Below, piece by piece: positions 51,627 to 58,592 of a DNA stretch of 64,000 bases; the stretch's first letter is position 1; each line of letters starts with the position of its first letter. Where the stretch lies: contig CAJKBQ010000009.1 of the NCBI GenBank assembly GCA_905198155.1, positions 1 through 64,000 of the forward strand. The letters are read 5' to 3'. This stretch comes from an uncultured Eubacteriales bacterium. GTDB taxonomy: Bacteria > Bacillota > Clostridia > Oscillospirales > Acutalibacteraceae. The notes beneath the pieces are model-generated. The model saw nothing but the letters and a program-made list of their open reading frames with translations. It was not told the DNA's origin and did no database searches. Made by a program: the position numbers and the translations under genes.

Positions 51627-52391
51627 TCACGTAAAAGATCCCATGTACGCCCGACGTCCATAATATTCGTCCGCGTCCATGCCGCGCAGTTCTTTTGTGT
51701 TGCAATTCAACATAAAAGCAGCGCCATATTTATCACCTTCTTCTACAAGATAACCGTCTGCCCGGCACCGACTCACTTTTTCGGGCAATTGGCTCAGTAT
51801 ATCTTCGCCAACGAGGTAGCAAATTTCAACCTGGTTTCTGCTCCATGGGTTGAAAATCATATATTCTCGCAGAGGTGCCTGGAAAATTTCGCGCGTTTCG
51901 CCGGTCAACGCATAGGTGCGGTACAGCCAACCATCTGTGCAGCAGAAAATGATGGTGCGATCGTCGCCATCGATCTTGTCGATTACGCGGGTCCCATGGT
52001 ATAGTAGTGTCACTTCGCGGGTAGTAGTGTCCAATTTGTACAGGTCAGTTCCATTTTCTTCCGCAAAGAAAATGGCTAAATCTGTATATTTGTGCGCCCC
52101 TACTTTGTGGCCATCGTAAAAGAGGATATCTTTTGACCCATCCTCTTCGGAGGGGAGCACCAAATAACGTGCGCTAAGGTAAATCGCGCCATCTTTTACC
52201 GAGTATAGTCCATCCGCGTCTGGGAATTCACGGAGTTTGCCGCTCTCTCGAAAGTAGGAATCGTAGTTCTTAAAATCGGGGTTCATCAGAATGAGATCTT
52301 CGCCAAATACAGGAATTTCTCCGGCGGAAGCGGTTCCCGATTCGGACAGCGCCGGGGCAGCGCAGGCGTCAGGAGCAGGGGGCGGCTCCAT
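51627..52391 (-). CDS. Unknown protein, probably missing its N terminus
   Basis: 254 residues from the first ATG. The start region (PPPAPDACAAPALSESGTAS) is Pro/Ala rich, like the linker after a lipoprotein signal, but there is no signal peptide in frame upstream (a stop lies 17 codons before) and no ribosome-binding site. Residues 60-250 contain repeated beta-propeller-like strands (GLYSVKDGAIYLSARYL; TDLYKLDTTTREVTLLY; DGWLYRTYALTGETREIF), as in DUF5050-like secreted proteins. It may be a decayed or 5'-truncated gene. No partner is evident. Confidence 0.5.
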   Translation of the reverse strand: MEPPPAPDACAAPALSESGTASAGEIPVFGEDLILMNPDFKNYDSYFRESGKLREFPDADGLYSVKDGAIYLSARYLVLPSEEDGSKDILFYDGHKVGAHKYTDLAIFFAEENGTDLYKLDTTTREVTLLYHGTRVIDKIDGDDRTIIFCCTDGWLYRTYALTGETREIFQAPLREYMIFNPWSRNQVEICYLVGEDILSQLPEKVSRCRADGYLVEEGDKYGAAFMLNCNTKELRGMDADEYYGRRAYMGSFT

Positions 52392-52600
52392 AATACGGCG
52401 AAAAGCTTTGATTTTCTGAAATGAACATTTTCAATTTTTGTCGATATGTACAAATAAAATATTAAATTTTCGTTGATATTCCCAAAGTATTTTTGCATAG
52501 GCGTTCCGACCGACGTTTGTTTTCGGACAATTCCGGTTTGTTTTCGTACTTGATTTTTGCACCGCGGTATGGTACACTGATAATAAATATTCGGTATGAA

Positions 52601-52614
52601 AGAAAGCGCTTACA
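52601..52614. promoter_or_regulatory. cre/LacI-family operator-like site
   Basis: AGAAAGCGCTTACA, centred on AAGCGCTT, differs at one position from the cre pattern TGNAANCGNNNNCA and fits the general LacI-family operator form. It lies 22 bp after the first promoter's -10 box, where a bound repressor could block transcription. Confidence 0.5.
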
Positions 52615-52697
52615 GTCGCGCGGGGCGCGGGCAACCCGGCAAATCCACATAAAATCTTTATTTTACACTATAACATCTGTGTTTTATCGCTTTTCAA

Positions 52698-52714
52698 ACC
52701 GGCAATTTTCCGGT
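52698..52714. promoter_or_regulatory. Inverted repeat ACCGG-N7-CCGGT in the promoter spacer
   Basis: The repeat fills the spacer between TTTTCA and TATACT of the second promoter. It may be an operator or may align the two promoter boxes for a MerR-type regulator; no regulator gene is adjacent. Confidence 0.35.
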
Positions 52715-52744
52715 ATACTGAACGGAGAAAAGGGGGAATCGCAC

Positions 52745-53815
52745 ATGAAATGGCTGGTGGGGTATCAGCTGACCGAGGACGACGCGTTCATGGACGAGCT
52801 GCTGCGGCAGCGCGCGCAGGTCGCGGAAGTGTATTTTTCGTGGGGAACGATGCCGAACGGCCGCCATGCCGCCGCCGCGCACGCCAATTTGACGGCCGCT
52901 GAGGCGCAGCGCCGCACCGAAATGGACTTGCAGACGCTGGCCGACCACGGGTTCCGGTTCAATTTGCTGCTCAACGGCAACTGCTACGGCGGGCGCAGCC
53001 TGTCGCGGATGTTCCTGATGGAGGTGTGCGACACGATCGAGGAGATCGGCGCGCGGTTCGGGATTGCGTCTGTCACGACGACGTCTCCGGTTTTGGCGAA
53101 TGTTGTAAAGCGAAATTTCCCGGATTTGGAAGTGCGCGCGTCGGTCAACATGGAAATCGGCTCCATCGCCGGGATGGAATACCTGGCCGACACGTTCGAC
53201 AGTTTTTACATCGCGCGGGAATTGAACCGCGAACTGGATCAGCTGCGCGTGATGCGGGATTGGTGCGTGAAAAACGGCAAAAAAAGTTATATTTTGGCCA
53301 ACAGCGGGTGCTTGCGTCACTGCTCTGCCCGCCAGTTCCACGATAATCTGGTCGCGCACGAGCGCGAGATCGCCGAGATGAACAACGGCGCGGAATTCCA
53401 CGGAATTTGCGCCGACTACCTGCGCGGAGCGGCGGACAAGGCCGTGTATCTGCGCCGGCTGAGCTTCATCCGGCCGGAAGATATGGCGCAATACGACGGG
53501 TTGGCCGACGGCGCGAAGCTGGCAACGCGCGTCAGCCGCGTACCGGCTCAAATTTTGCGCGCATACGCCCAGGGGCGCTACGCCGGGAACCTGCTCGACC
53601 TGCTCGAACCGGATCATGCGGCGACGCTGTACCCCGATGTGATCGAAAACAATCGCCTGCCGGCGGATTTTGGCGCCCGAACCGCGCAATGCGGCCATCG
53701 GTGCGAAACCGGCGGCGAATGTTCATATTGCCGCGAGGCGTTTGCGGCTGCGTGCGTCCGAATCCCGGACTATGCGGTTGCCGACGGCGGCGATTCGTGT
53801 GACCACACGAAATAA
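52745..53815 (+). CDS. U32-peptidase-like (UbiU/UbiV-type) protein with Cys clusters
   Basis: 356 residues, TIM-barrel-like, no signal peptide. The pattern FRFNLLLNGNCYG, LEVRASVNMEIGS and ILANSGCLRHCSARQ (Cys near 190 and 194) followed by a distal cluster CGHRCETGGECSYC (about 315-328) resembles the U32/UbiU-UbiV superfamily, some of whose members hold a [4Fe-4S] cluster and support O2-independent hydroxylation, others tRNA hydroxylation. Protease activity is not implied. GGAGAAAAGGGGG precedes the ATG. First gene of a five-gene operon with three QueG-like Fe-S proteins and a cupin. Family level is reasonably sure; the reaction is unknown. Confidence 0.72.
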   Translation: MKWLVGYQLTEDDAFMDELLRQRAQVAEVYFSWGTMPNGRHAAAAHANLTAAEAQRRTEMDLQTLADHGFRFNLLLNGNCYGGRSLSRMFLMEVCDTIEEIGARFGIASVTTTSPVLANVVKRNFPDLEVRASVNMEIGSIAGMEYLADTFDSFYIARELNRELDQLRVMRDWCVKNGKKSYILANSGCLRHCSARQFHDNLVAHEREIAEMNNGAEFHGICADYLRGAADKAVYLRRLSFIRPEDMAQYDGLADGAKLATRVSRVPAQILRAYAQGRYAGNLLDLLEPDHAATLYPDVIENNRLPADFGARTAQCGHRCETGGECSYCREAFAAACVRIPDYAVADGGDSCDHTK

Positions 53816-53838
53816 AAAGCAGAAAGAAGGGATTGCAT

Positions 53839-54906
53839 TTGTTAACCAGTGCAATGATCAAAGAGGCCGCGCTCGCTGCCGGAGCGGACGCGTGCGGGAT
53901 CGGATCGATGGACCGCTTTGACGGCGCGCCCCGCGAGATGGACCCGCGCTACCTGTTCCCCGAAGCCAAAAGCGTGATCGGATTCGTGTTCCGGATCCCG
54001 CGCGGGGTGCAGCGTGGCATTGAGGAAGGCACACAGTTTTACCAATATCCGTCGATGGCGTACGGCGGCATCAACGAAATCTTCGCCCCGGCCGTGCTGT
54101 ACCGCGTGGGCCGCGTGATTGAGGACGAAGGGTACGAAGCGATGCTGTACCGCAACACCGGCGCGCGCGGCGTGGTGTCCGATATGGACGGTTCGCCCGG
54201 CAACTCGCTGTCGCCCGAAGAGCAGATCAACGTCAGCGAACAGGCCGAGACGAAAACCGCCCACCATCGCTCCGTGCAGTTCACCCGCCCCGCGCGGGAA
54301 GGCGCGGTCGCGCCGGACTTGCAGTTCCACTTCCGGCTGGCGGCCGTGGCGTGCGGACTGGGCGAAATGGGTTGGAGTAAAATGCTGCTGACGCCGCAGT
54401 TCGGGCCGCTGCAGCGCGTCGCGTTCATCTTCACCGACGCCGAGCTGGAACCCGACCCGATGTATGACGGGCCGTCGCTGTGCCGCCACTGCGGCGCGTG
54501 CATCCGCGAATGTCCCGGTCACTGCCTCCACCCCACCGAACGCGTGGTCGCGTACGTCGGCGGCAAGCGGTGCGAATGGGCGAAGCTGGACGAGTGGAAA
54601 TGCTACGCATTTTATACGCACGCCGGGCGGTATTACAATCCGTTTGTGCCAAAATCTGTATTCGATGAAAACAAAAACGGCGACCTGGACGTGCTGGAAG
54701 GTAAGGCCGAGGCCGACGAAAATCAGATTATGAAGGTATACACTGCGCTGGAAAACTACTTCCCCACGTGGGTCGGGTACAATATGGCCAAATGCGGCGG
54801 GTGCATCCGCGCCTGTGTCAGCATTTTGGAGAAAAAAGGCGGCACCATGGCCGGGCGGTTCAAAGAGCCGCTGCGCACGAAAAAAGCTTGGAGGTTGGAT
54901 CGATGA
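53839..54906 (+). CDS. QueG-like Fe-S protein A
   Basis: 355 residues. Residues 1-200 have the layout of epoxyqueuosine-reductase-like proteins (GADACGIGSMDRF; YLFPEAKSVIGFVFRIPRG), then the ferredoxin motif CRHCGACIRECPGHC (about 215-229) and a distal CGGCIRAC (about 319-326) in place of a normal CxxCxxCxxxCP. The conserved WKCYAFYTHAGRYYNP matches WQCSVYYRGA in protein B and WQCAAYYRGA in C. The start is taken as TTG at 53839, spaced 7 bp from GAAGGG, because its MLTSAMIKE aligns with MLTAERIKQ of protein B. True QueG function is unlikely, since three copies with atypical clusters sit in one operon. The stop codon overlaps the cupin start (ATGA). Confidence 0.85.
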   Translation: MLTSAMIKEAALAAGADACGIGSMDRFDGAPREMDPRYLFPEAKSVIGFVFRIPRGVQRGIEEGTQFYQYPSMAYGGINEIFAPAVLYRVGRVIEDEGYEAMLYRNTGARGVVSDMDGSPGNSLSPEEQINVSEQAETKTAHHRSVQFTRPAREGAVAPDLQFHFRLAAVACGLGEMGWSKMLLTPQFGPLQRVAFIFTDAELEPDPMYDGPSLCRHCGACIRECPGHCLHPTERVVAYVGGKRCEWAKLDEWKCYAFYTHAGRYYNPFVPKSVFDENKNGDLDVLEGKAEADENQIMKVYTALENYFPTWVGYNMAKCGGCIRACVSILEKKGGTMAGRFKEPLRTKKAWRLDR

Positions 54907-55310
54907 ACGAACGGAATCACATGGAATTTGCAGAACGTACCAAAGAAGGGTACCAGGTTCTGGTCAATACGCCGTTGTGGCGGTTTGCGCTGCTCGGATG
55001 GGCGCCGCGGTTTGACGAATCGTCGCCGCTGCAACTGGAACGCCATATGAAAACGGACGAGGTGTTCATCCTGCTGTCCGGCGAAGCGACCATCATCGAG
55101 GGCGGCGCGGGCGATGCGCCGGCCGATGTGGTATGTACGAAGCTGCGGCCGCTGGAATCGTGCAATCTGCCGGCGGCGGTGTGGCATCACATTCATGTGA
55201 GCCGCGACGGCGTGGTGGCCATCGCCGAAAATGCCGACACCAGCAAAGCCAACACCGAATACGCCGACTGGAAAGGGGACGTGCGCTATGTTGACCGCGG
55301 AGCGGATTAA
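54903..55310 (+). CDS. Small cupin-domain protein
   Basis: 135 residues forming a single cupin barrel: HMKTDEVFILLSGEATIIEGG (first motif, H and E ligands partly present) and LPAAVWHHIHVSRDGVVAIAE (second motif). It may bind a metal or a small sugar-like or organic ligand. It overlaps protein A by 4 bp and protein B by 23 bp, so the three are tightly co-translated. It could be the substrate-binding or isomerase partner of the Fe-S proteins (inference). Confidence 0.75.
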   Translation: MNERNHMEFAERTKEGYQVLVNTPLWRFALLGWAPRFDESSPLQLERHMKTDEVFILLSGEATIIEGGAGDAPADVVCTKLRPLESCNLPAAVWHHIHVSRDGVVAIAENADTSKANTEYADWKGDVRYVDRGAD

Positions 55311-56193
55311 GCAAAAGGCCGCCGAACTGGGCGCGGATCTGTGCGGGATCGGCGATATCGCGCGGTATGCGGGCACCGACCCGCAGCGCGACCCGCGGAT
55401 GATCCTGCCGAAGGGCAAATGCGTGATCGGCGCGGCGTTTCGCGTGCCGCGCGGGCTGTTTCGCTGCATGGCAACGAAATCGCAGTATTACAACTACTTA
55501 ACGCTGGGCGTAAAGTACCCGGACGAGGAATTGGCCGAGATTTTCCTGCTGAAAATGGCGTCGATGATCGAGGACGAGGGGTACGATGCGTGCGTGCAGC
55601 GGAACGTGTCCAACCTGAAAGTGAAGGGCGACAAAACGCAGAATCCGGAGCTGGTGGACACCTACGAGCTGATTCACGCCGAGCCGGTGGAGCCGGGCAA
55701 ACCCGCCCCGGACGTCATCATGGACTTTGCGCAGTCGGCGCAGATCTGCGGGATGGGCGCGGCCGGGCGATCCGGCGCGATTTTGGTGCCGAAGTTCGGG
55801 CCGTTCGTGCGGTTTGTGTTCATCGTGACCGATGCGCCGCTGGAATGTGACGAACCGTTTGAAGGCACGCTGTGCGACGAATGCGGCGCGTGCGGCGCGG
55901 CTTGCCCCGGCCATGCGATTGATGCGGACGGCAAAGACACCTGGCAGTGCAGCGTATATTATCGCGGCGCGGCCAAAACCAACCCGTTCATGACGGACGA
56001 TTTTCTGGCCGGAAACCCGGAGCGCGAGGTGATTTTGAACGGCGAAAAGCGGTTCGACGCGGTATCGGCGCGCGCGCTGTATCCGAAACTGGATTTTGTC
56101 CCGGCATTTTCGGGGTATGCGCCGTGCCTGTGCGGCAAAGCGTGCGACGTGGCGTGCTATCAACATTTGAAGGAGGCGGGCGCTCTTGGATAA
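55288..56193 (+). CDS. QueG-like Fe-S protein B
   Basis: 301 residues, paralogous to A and C: MLTAERIKQKAAELGADLCG, KCVIGAAFRVPRG, ICGMGAAGRSG, then CDECGACGAACPGHA (about 196-210) with the canonical CxxCxxCxxxCP. Near the C terminus is CGKACDVACYQHL (about 281-293), a C-x3-C-x3-C pattern shared with protein C. GAAAGGGG precedes the ATG at 55288. The gene overlaps the cupin gene, and protein C starts inside its 3' end. Confidence 0.85.
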   Translation: MLTAERIKQKAAELGADLCGIGDIARYAGTDPQRDPRMILPKGKCVIGAAFRVPRGLFRCMATKSQYYNYLTLGVKYPDEELAEIFLLKMASMIEDEGYDACVQRNVSNLKVKGDKTQNPELVDTYELIHAEPVEPGKPAPDVIMDFAQSAQICGMGAAGRSGAILVPKFGPFVRFVFIVTDAPLECDEPFEGTLCDECGACGAACPGHAIDADGKDTWQCSVYYRGAAKTNPFMTDDFLAGNPEREVILNGEKRFDAVSARALYPKLDFVPAFSGYAPCLCGKACDVACYQHLKEAGALG

Positions 56194-57148
56194 AATGGAA
56201 ATGCTGCGCGAACGGATCATCCGCCGCGCCAACGACGAAGGCGCCGACCTGGTCGGATTCGGGCCGATTGCCCGGTTCCACGACCCGGCGATTGCGAAAA
56301 TTTTCCCGGAGACGAAAACCGTGATTGCGATCGGGTTCCGCGTGCTGCGCGGGTCGTACCGCGGGATTGAGGAAGGTTCCACGTATTACCAATACACAAC
56401 GACCGGCGTGGAGACGATCGAGGAAACGCTGATCCCCGGCGCGCTGCTGCGCATTTGCGCGGCGATTGAGGACGACGGGTATCTGGCGGTGCCGCAGCGG
56501 CGGAATCAGCTGCTGCGCGCGTCCGACGAGGCGCTGAACCCGGAAATGCTGCACACCGAATTTTACCAGGCGGGTGCCAAAGAGCCGCAGATCGACTTCA
56601 CGCAGGCGGCTGCGCTGTGCGGATTGGGCGAAATTGGGCGGAGCGGCGCGCTGCTGACCGACCCGTTCGGGCCGTTCCAGCGGGTGGCGCTGATTTTGAC
56701 GGACGCCGAGCTGCCAGAAACGCCGCTGGTGACGCCGCATTTGTGCGACCAGTGCGGCGAATGCATTCACGCCTGCCCCGGCCACGCGATGGCGGCCGAC
56801 GGGACGCTGAATCGGTGGCAGTGCGCGGCGTATTACCGCGGCGCGAACATGACGACGAACCCGTATATGCCGCCGGATGCGTACGAGGATCGCGCCGACC
56901 GGATGGAAATTATGACCGGGCAGGCGGATTTGAGCTTTGCGGACGCCAAGGAAGTGATGGCGGAGACGCATTTTTATCCGCCGATCAAGCACGGGTATGT
57001 GTCCAGCATTTGCGGGCGCGCGTGCGACCGGGCGTGCTACGCGCATTTGGAAGAAAAAGGCGTGCTGACGAAGCATTTCGTGCGGCCGCTGCGGATTCGG
57101 CCGGTGTGGAGCTTGCCGGTGTTGACGGAAAAGGATTCGGAAAGTTAA
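56186..57148 (+). CDS. QueG-like Fe-S protein C
   Basis: 320 residues. Paralogue of A and B: GADLVGFGPIARFH, KTVIAIGFRVLRGSYRGIEE, LCGLGEIGRSGALL, CDQCGECIHACPGHA (about 187-201) and CGRACDRACYAHLEEK (about 275-290). The start is a TTG at 56186 with AAGGAGG 9 bp upstream; the stop of B lies 8 bp inside. Last gene of the operon, followed by a terminator. Whether the three proteins form a complex or act on different substrates cannot be told from sequence. Confidence 0.85.
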   Translation: MDKMEMLRERIIRRANDEGADLVGFGPIARFHDPAIAKIFPETKTVIAIGFRVLRGSYRGIEEGSTYYQYTTTGVETIEETLIPGALLRICAAIEDDGYLAVPQRRNQLLRASDEALNPEMLHTEFYQAGAKEPQIDFTQAAALCGLGEIGRSGALLTDPFGPFQRVALILTDAELPETPLVTPHLCDQCGECIHACPGHAMAADGTLNRWQCAAYYRGANMTTNPYMPPDAYEDRADRMEIMTGQADLSFADAKEVMAETHFYPPIKHGYVSSICGRACDRACYAHLEEKGVLTKHFVRPLRIRPVWSLPVLTEKDSES

Positions 57149-57157
57149 GGATATGGG

Positions 57158-57194
57158 AAAATCCCCCTGTTCGGTGTGAACGGGGGATTTTTTG
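57158..57194 (+). terminator. Terminator of the U32/Fe-S operon
   Basis: Stem AAAATCCCCC / GGGGGATTTT (57158-57167 and 57182-57191) with inner GTTC / GAAC pairing, followed by TTTG. It starts 10 bp after the last stop codon. Confidence 0.88.
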
Positions 57195-57323
57195 TTTTGG
57201 GGATTGTTGGGATTTATGGTAATGATGACTCACGTCGGCTGATGGGAAGCCCCTCTCTGCTCGCGATGAGTCGCGAATTTGACCACGATGAGAGTGCGCA
57301 ACGTGGGAAAATTTCTGCGGGTG

Positions 57324-57533
57324 GAAGGCAACTCCCTCAGCCTCTCGGCAGCTCCCTCGCGAGGGAGCCAGGTACTGCGAGATCCATGTAATAGCGGAAT
57401 TTCTTTCCGCCGAAGGAATAACCATAGGCCGAAAATCATTTCCAAGCGATGCCGTCCCGGCGGTACAACCCCAAGGCTCCCTCGCGAGGGAGCTGTCTCG
57501 CGCCTGCGGCGCGAGACTGAGGGAGTTGCCTTC
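57324..57533. mobile_element. MITE-like element, copy 1
   Basis: 210 bp. The left end, beginning GAAGGCAACTCCCTCAG and followed by the palindrome GGCTCCCTCGCGAGGGAGC on its inverted arm, is repeated inverted at the right end (GGCTCCCTCGCGAGGGAGCT, then CTGAGGGAGTTGCCTTC). The right arm also holds TCTCGCGCC-TGC-GGCGCGAGA, a second hairpin. No transposase gene; the element can only move in trans, if at all. Confidence 0.8.
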
Positions 57534-57670
57534 GGCCGCAGAGATTTCTCACGAAGCGCTACTCTCGCGGTACGTAGGTACGGAAAGACTTATGCAACAG
57601 AAAAGTCCCGGTGCGTATGGAGGGCAATTTCTTCAGCTTTAGCTGCGACGTTTTAGCCCCGGAGGTAACT

Positions 57671-57859
57671 GAAGGCAACTCCTTCAGCCTTCGGCAGCTC
57701 CCTCGCGAGGGAGCCGGGCATTGAAAGACTCATGTAGTTGGTGAAATCTTTCGGCCAATAGGTTTTATATTCATGCGCTATCCTGGCAACTCAACTAAAA
57801 GGCTCCCTCGCGAGGGAGCTGCCTCGCGCCTGCGGCGCGAGACTGAGGGAGTTGCCTTC
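57671..57859. mobile_element. MITE-like element, copy 2
   Basis: 189 bp with the same terminal inverted repeats (GAAGGCAACTCCTTCAG at the left, CTGAGGGAGTTGCCTTC at the right) and the same internal GGCTCCCTCGCGAGGGAGC palindromes. The core differs from copy 1 but shares GACTCATGTAGT with copy 3. Confidence 0.8.
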
Positions 57860-58018
57860 GGCCGCAGCATTCCGCCACGCCGCCGACACCGTCAGTACAA
57901 ATCCGGTCAAGCAACCAACGACCGTCCCTACAACCCTCCCAGACCCAATTCGCGCAAAATACCCCTGCCATACTAAAAATATCTATTATGTATGATCTCT
58001 TATCTCTTATCTAAAATC

Positions 58019-58048
58019 CCATCAAGTGCCATCCGGCACTTGATGGGA
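58019..58048 (-). terminator. Terminator of the ABC exporter/acetyltransferase operon
   Basis: Perfect 13-bp stem CCCATCAAGTGCC / GGCACTTGATGGG with a 4-base loop, overlapping the last codons of the acetyltransferase; ATTTTAG follows on the minus strand. Confidence 0.8.
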
Positions 58049-58564
58049 TTCGCTCAACCGCTGGAACGCGACGCGGTCGCGGTCGTCGCCGTCGTGCGTC
58101 CAGTCGGCGAGGTGGATCACGCCGCAATACACAAACCCGTGTTTTTTCAGGAATTTTTGCATCACAACGTTGTTGCGGTGCGTGTCCACGCGCAGATCGA
58201 TCCCCTGCGGGGCGGTGTGCGCGATACAGTAGGCGACGCAGTCGGACGCTGCGCCGCCGTGTGCGCGCGTGGCGATGCGGTGAATCACGCCGTAGGGCGC
58301 GTCGCGCAGCCAGGCACCGTCGTAGATTTCGGCGTAGGTGGGGTCGTCGAAAATACCGAAGCAGAACGTCGCGACCATCGCGCCGTCCTCCTCGCACACA
58401 TAGGAGCGCCCGGCGGCGAGGTCGACGCGCAAAATCTCCGCGGACGGATAGGTCGGCGGCCACTGCGACGGATTGCCGGTTTGTGCCATAAATTGCCGCG
58501 CTTCGGCAAAAATTTGCATCATTTCCGGCAAATCGGCTTCGGTGGCCGGGCGAATGGTTCTCAT
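58022..58564 (-). CDS. GNAT-family N-acetyltransferase
   Basis: 180 residues. MRTIRPATEADLPEMMQIFA at the N terminus, WLRDAPYGVIHRIATRA near 85-101 and the acetyl-CoA block GIDLRVDTHRNNVVMQKFLK near 120-139 are typical of GNAT enzymes. AAGAGGA lies 7 bp before the ATG at 58564. It is only 28 bp behind the ABC exporter genes in the same direction, so it is probably on their transcript; it may modify an exported or toxic compound (inference). Confidence 0.87.
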   Translation of the reverse strand: MRTIRPATEADLPEMMQIFAEARQFMAQTGNPSQWPPTYPSAEILRVDLAAGRSYVCEEDGAMVATFCFGIFDDPTYAEIYDGAWLRDAPYGVIHRIATRAHGGAASDCVAYCIAHTAPQGIDLRVDTHRNNVVMQKFLKKHGFVYCGVIHLADWTHDGDDRDRVAFQRLSESHQVPDGT

Positions 58565-58592
58565 GGGCATTCCTCTTTTCTGATTGTCCGAA

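Larger units (their letters stand above)
52392..52744. other. Upstream control region of the U32/Fe-S operon
   Basis: About 350 bp, A/T-rich, no gene. On the plus strand there are two promoters: TTGATT (52550-52555), 17 bp, TACACT (52573-52578); and TTTTCA (52691-52696), 17 bp, TATACT (52714-52719). Operator-like sites are listed separately. Confidence 0.6.
57195..58018. other. Non-coding stretch with two MITE-like elements
   Basis: About 820 bp with no credible gene. Two MITE-like elements (57324-57533 and 57671-57859) are separated by about 140 bp that itself looks like a decayed element core (ACTCTCGCGGTACGT, similar to ACTCACGGTACGACTA in the third element at 62.5 kb). The last 150 bp shows nothing recognisable. 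Confidence 0.7.

Noticed and set aside
53839..54906. Assignment of QueG (epoxyqueuosine reductase)
   Set aside because: There are three copies in one operon, an atypical second Cys motif and no queuosine genes nearby, so only the family resemblance is stated.
57149..58018. Small genes inside the MITE-like elements
   Set aside because: The open frames come from the palindromic ends, are not conserved between the three copies and lack ribosome sites.
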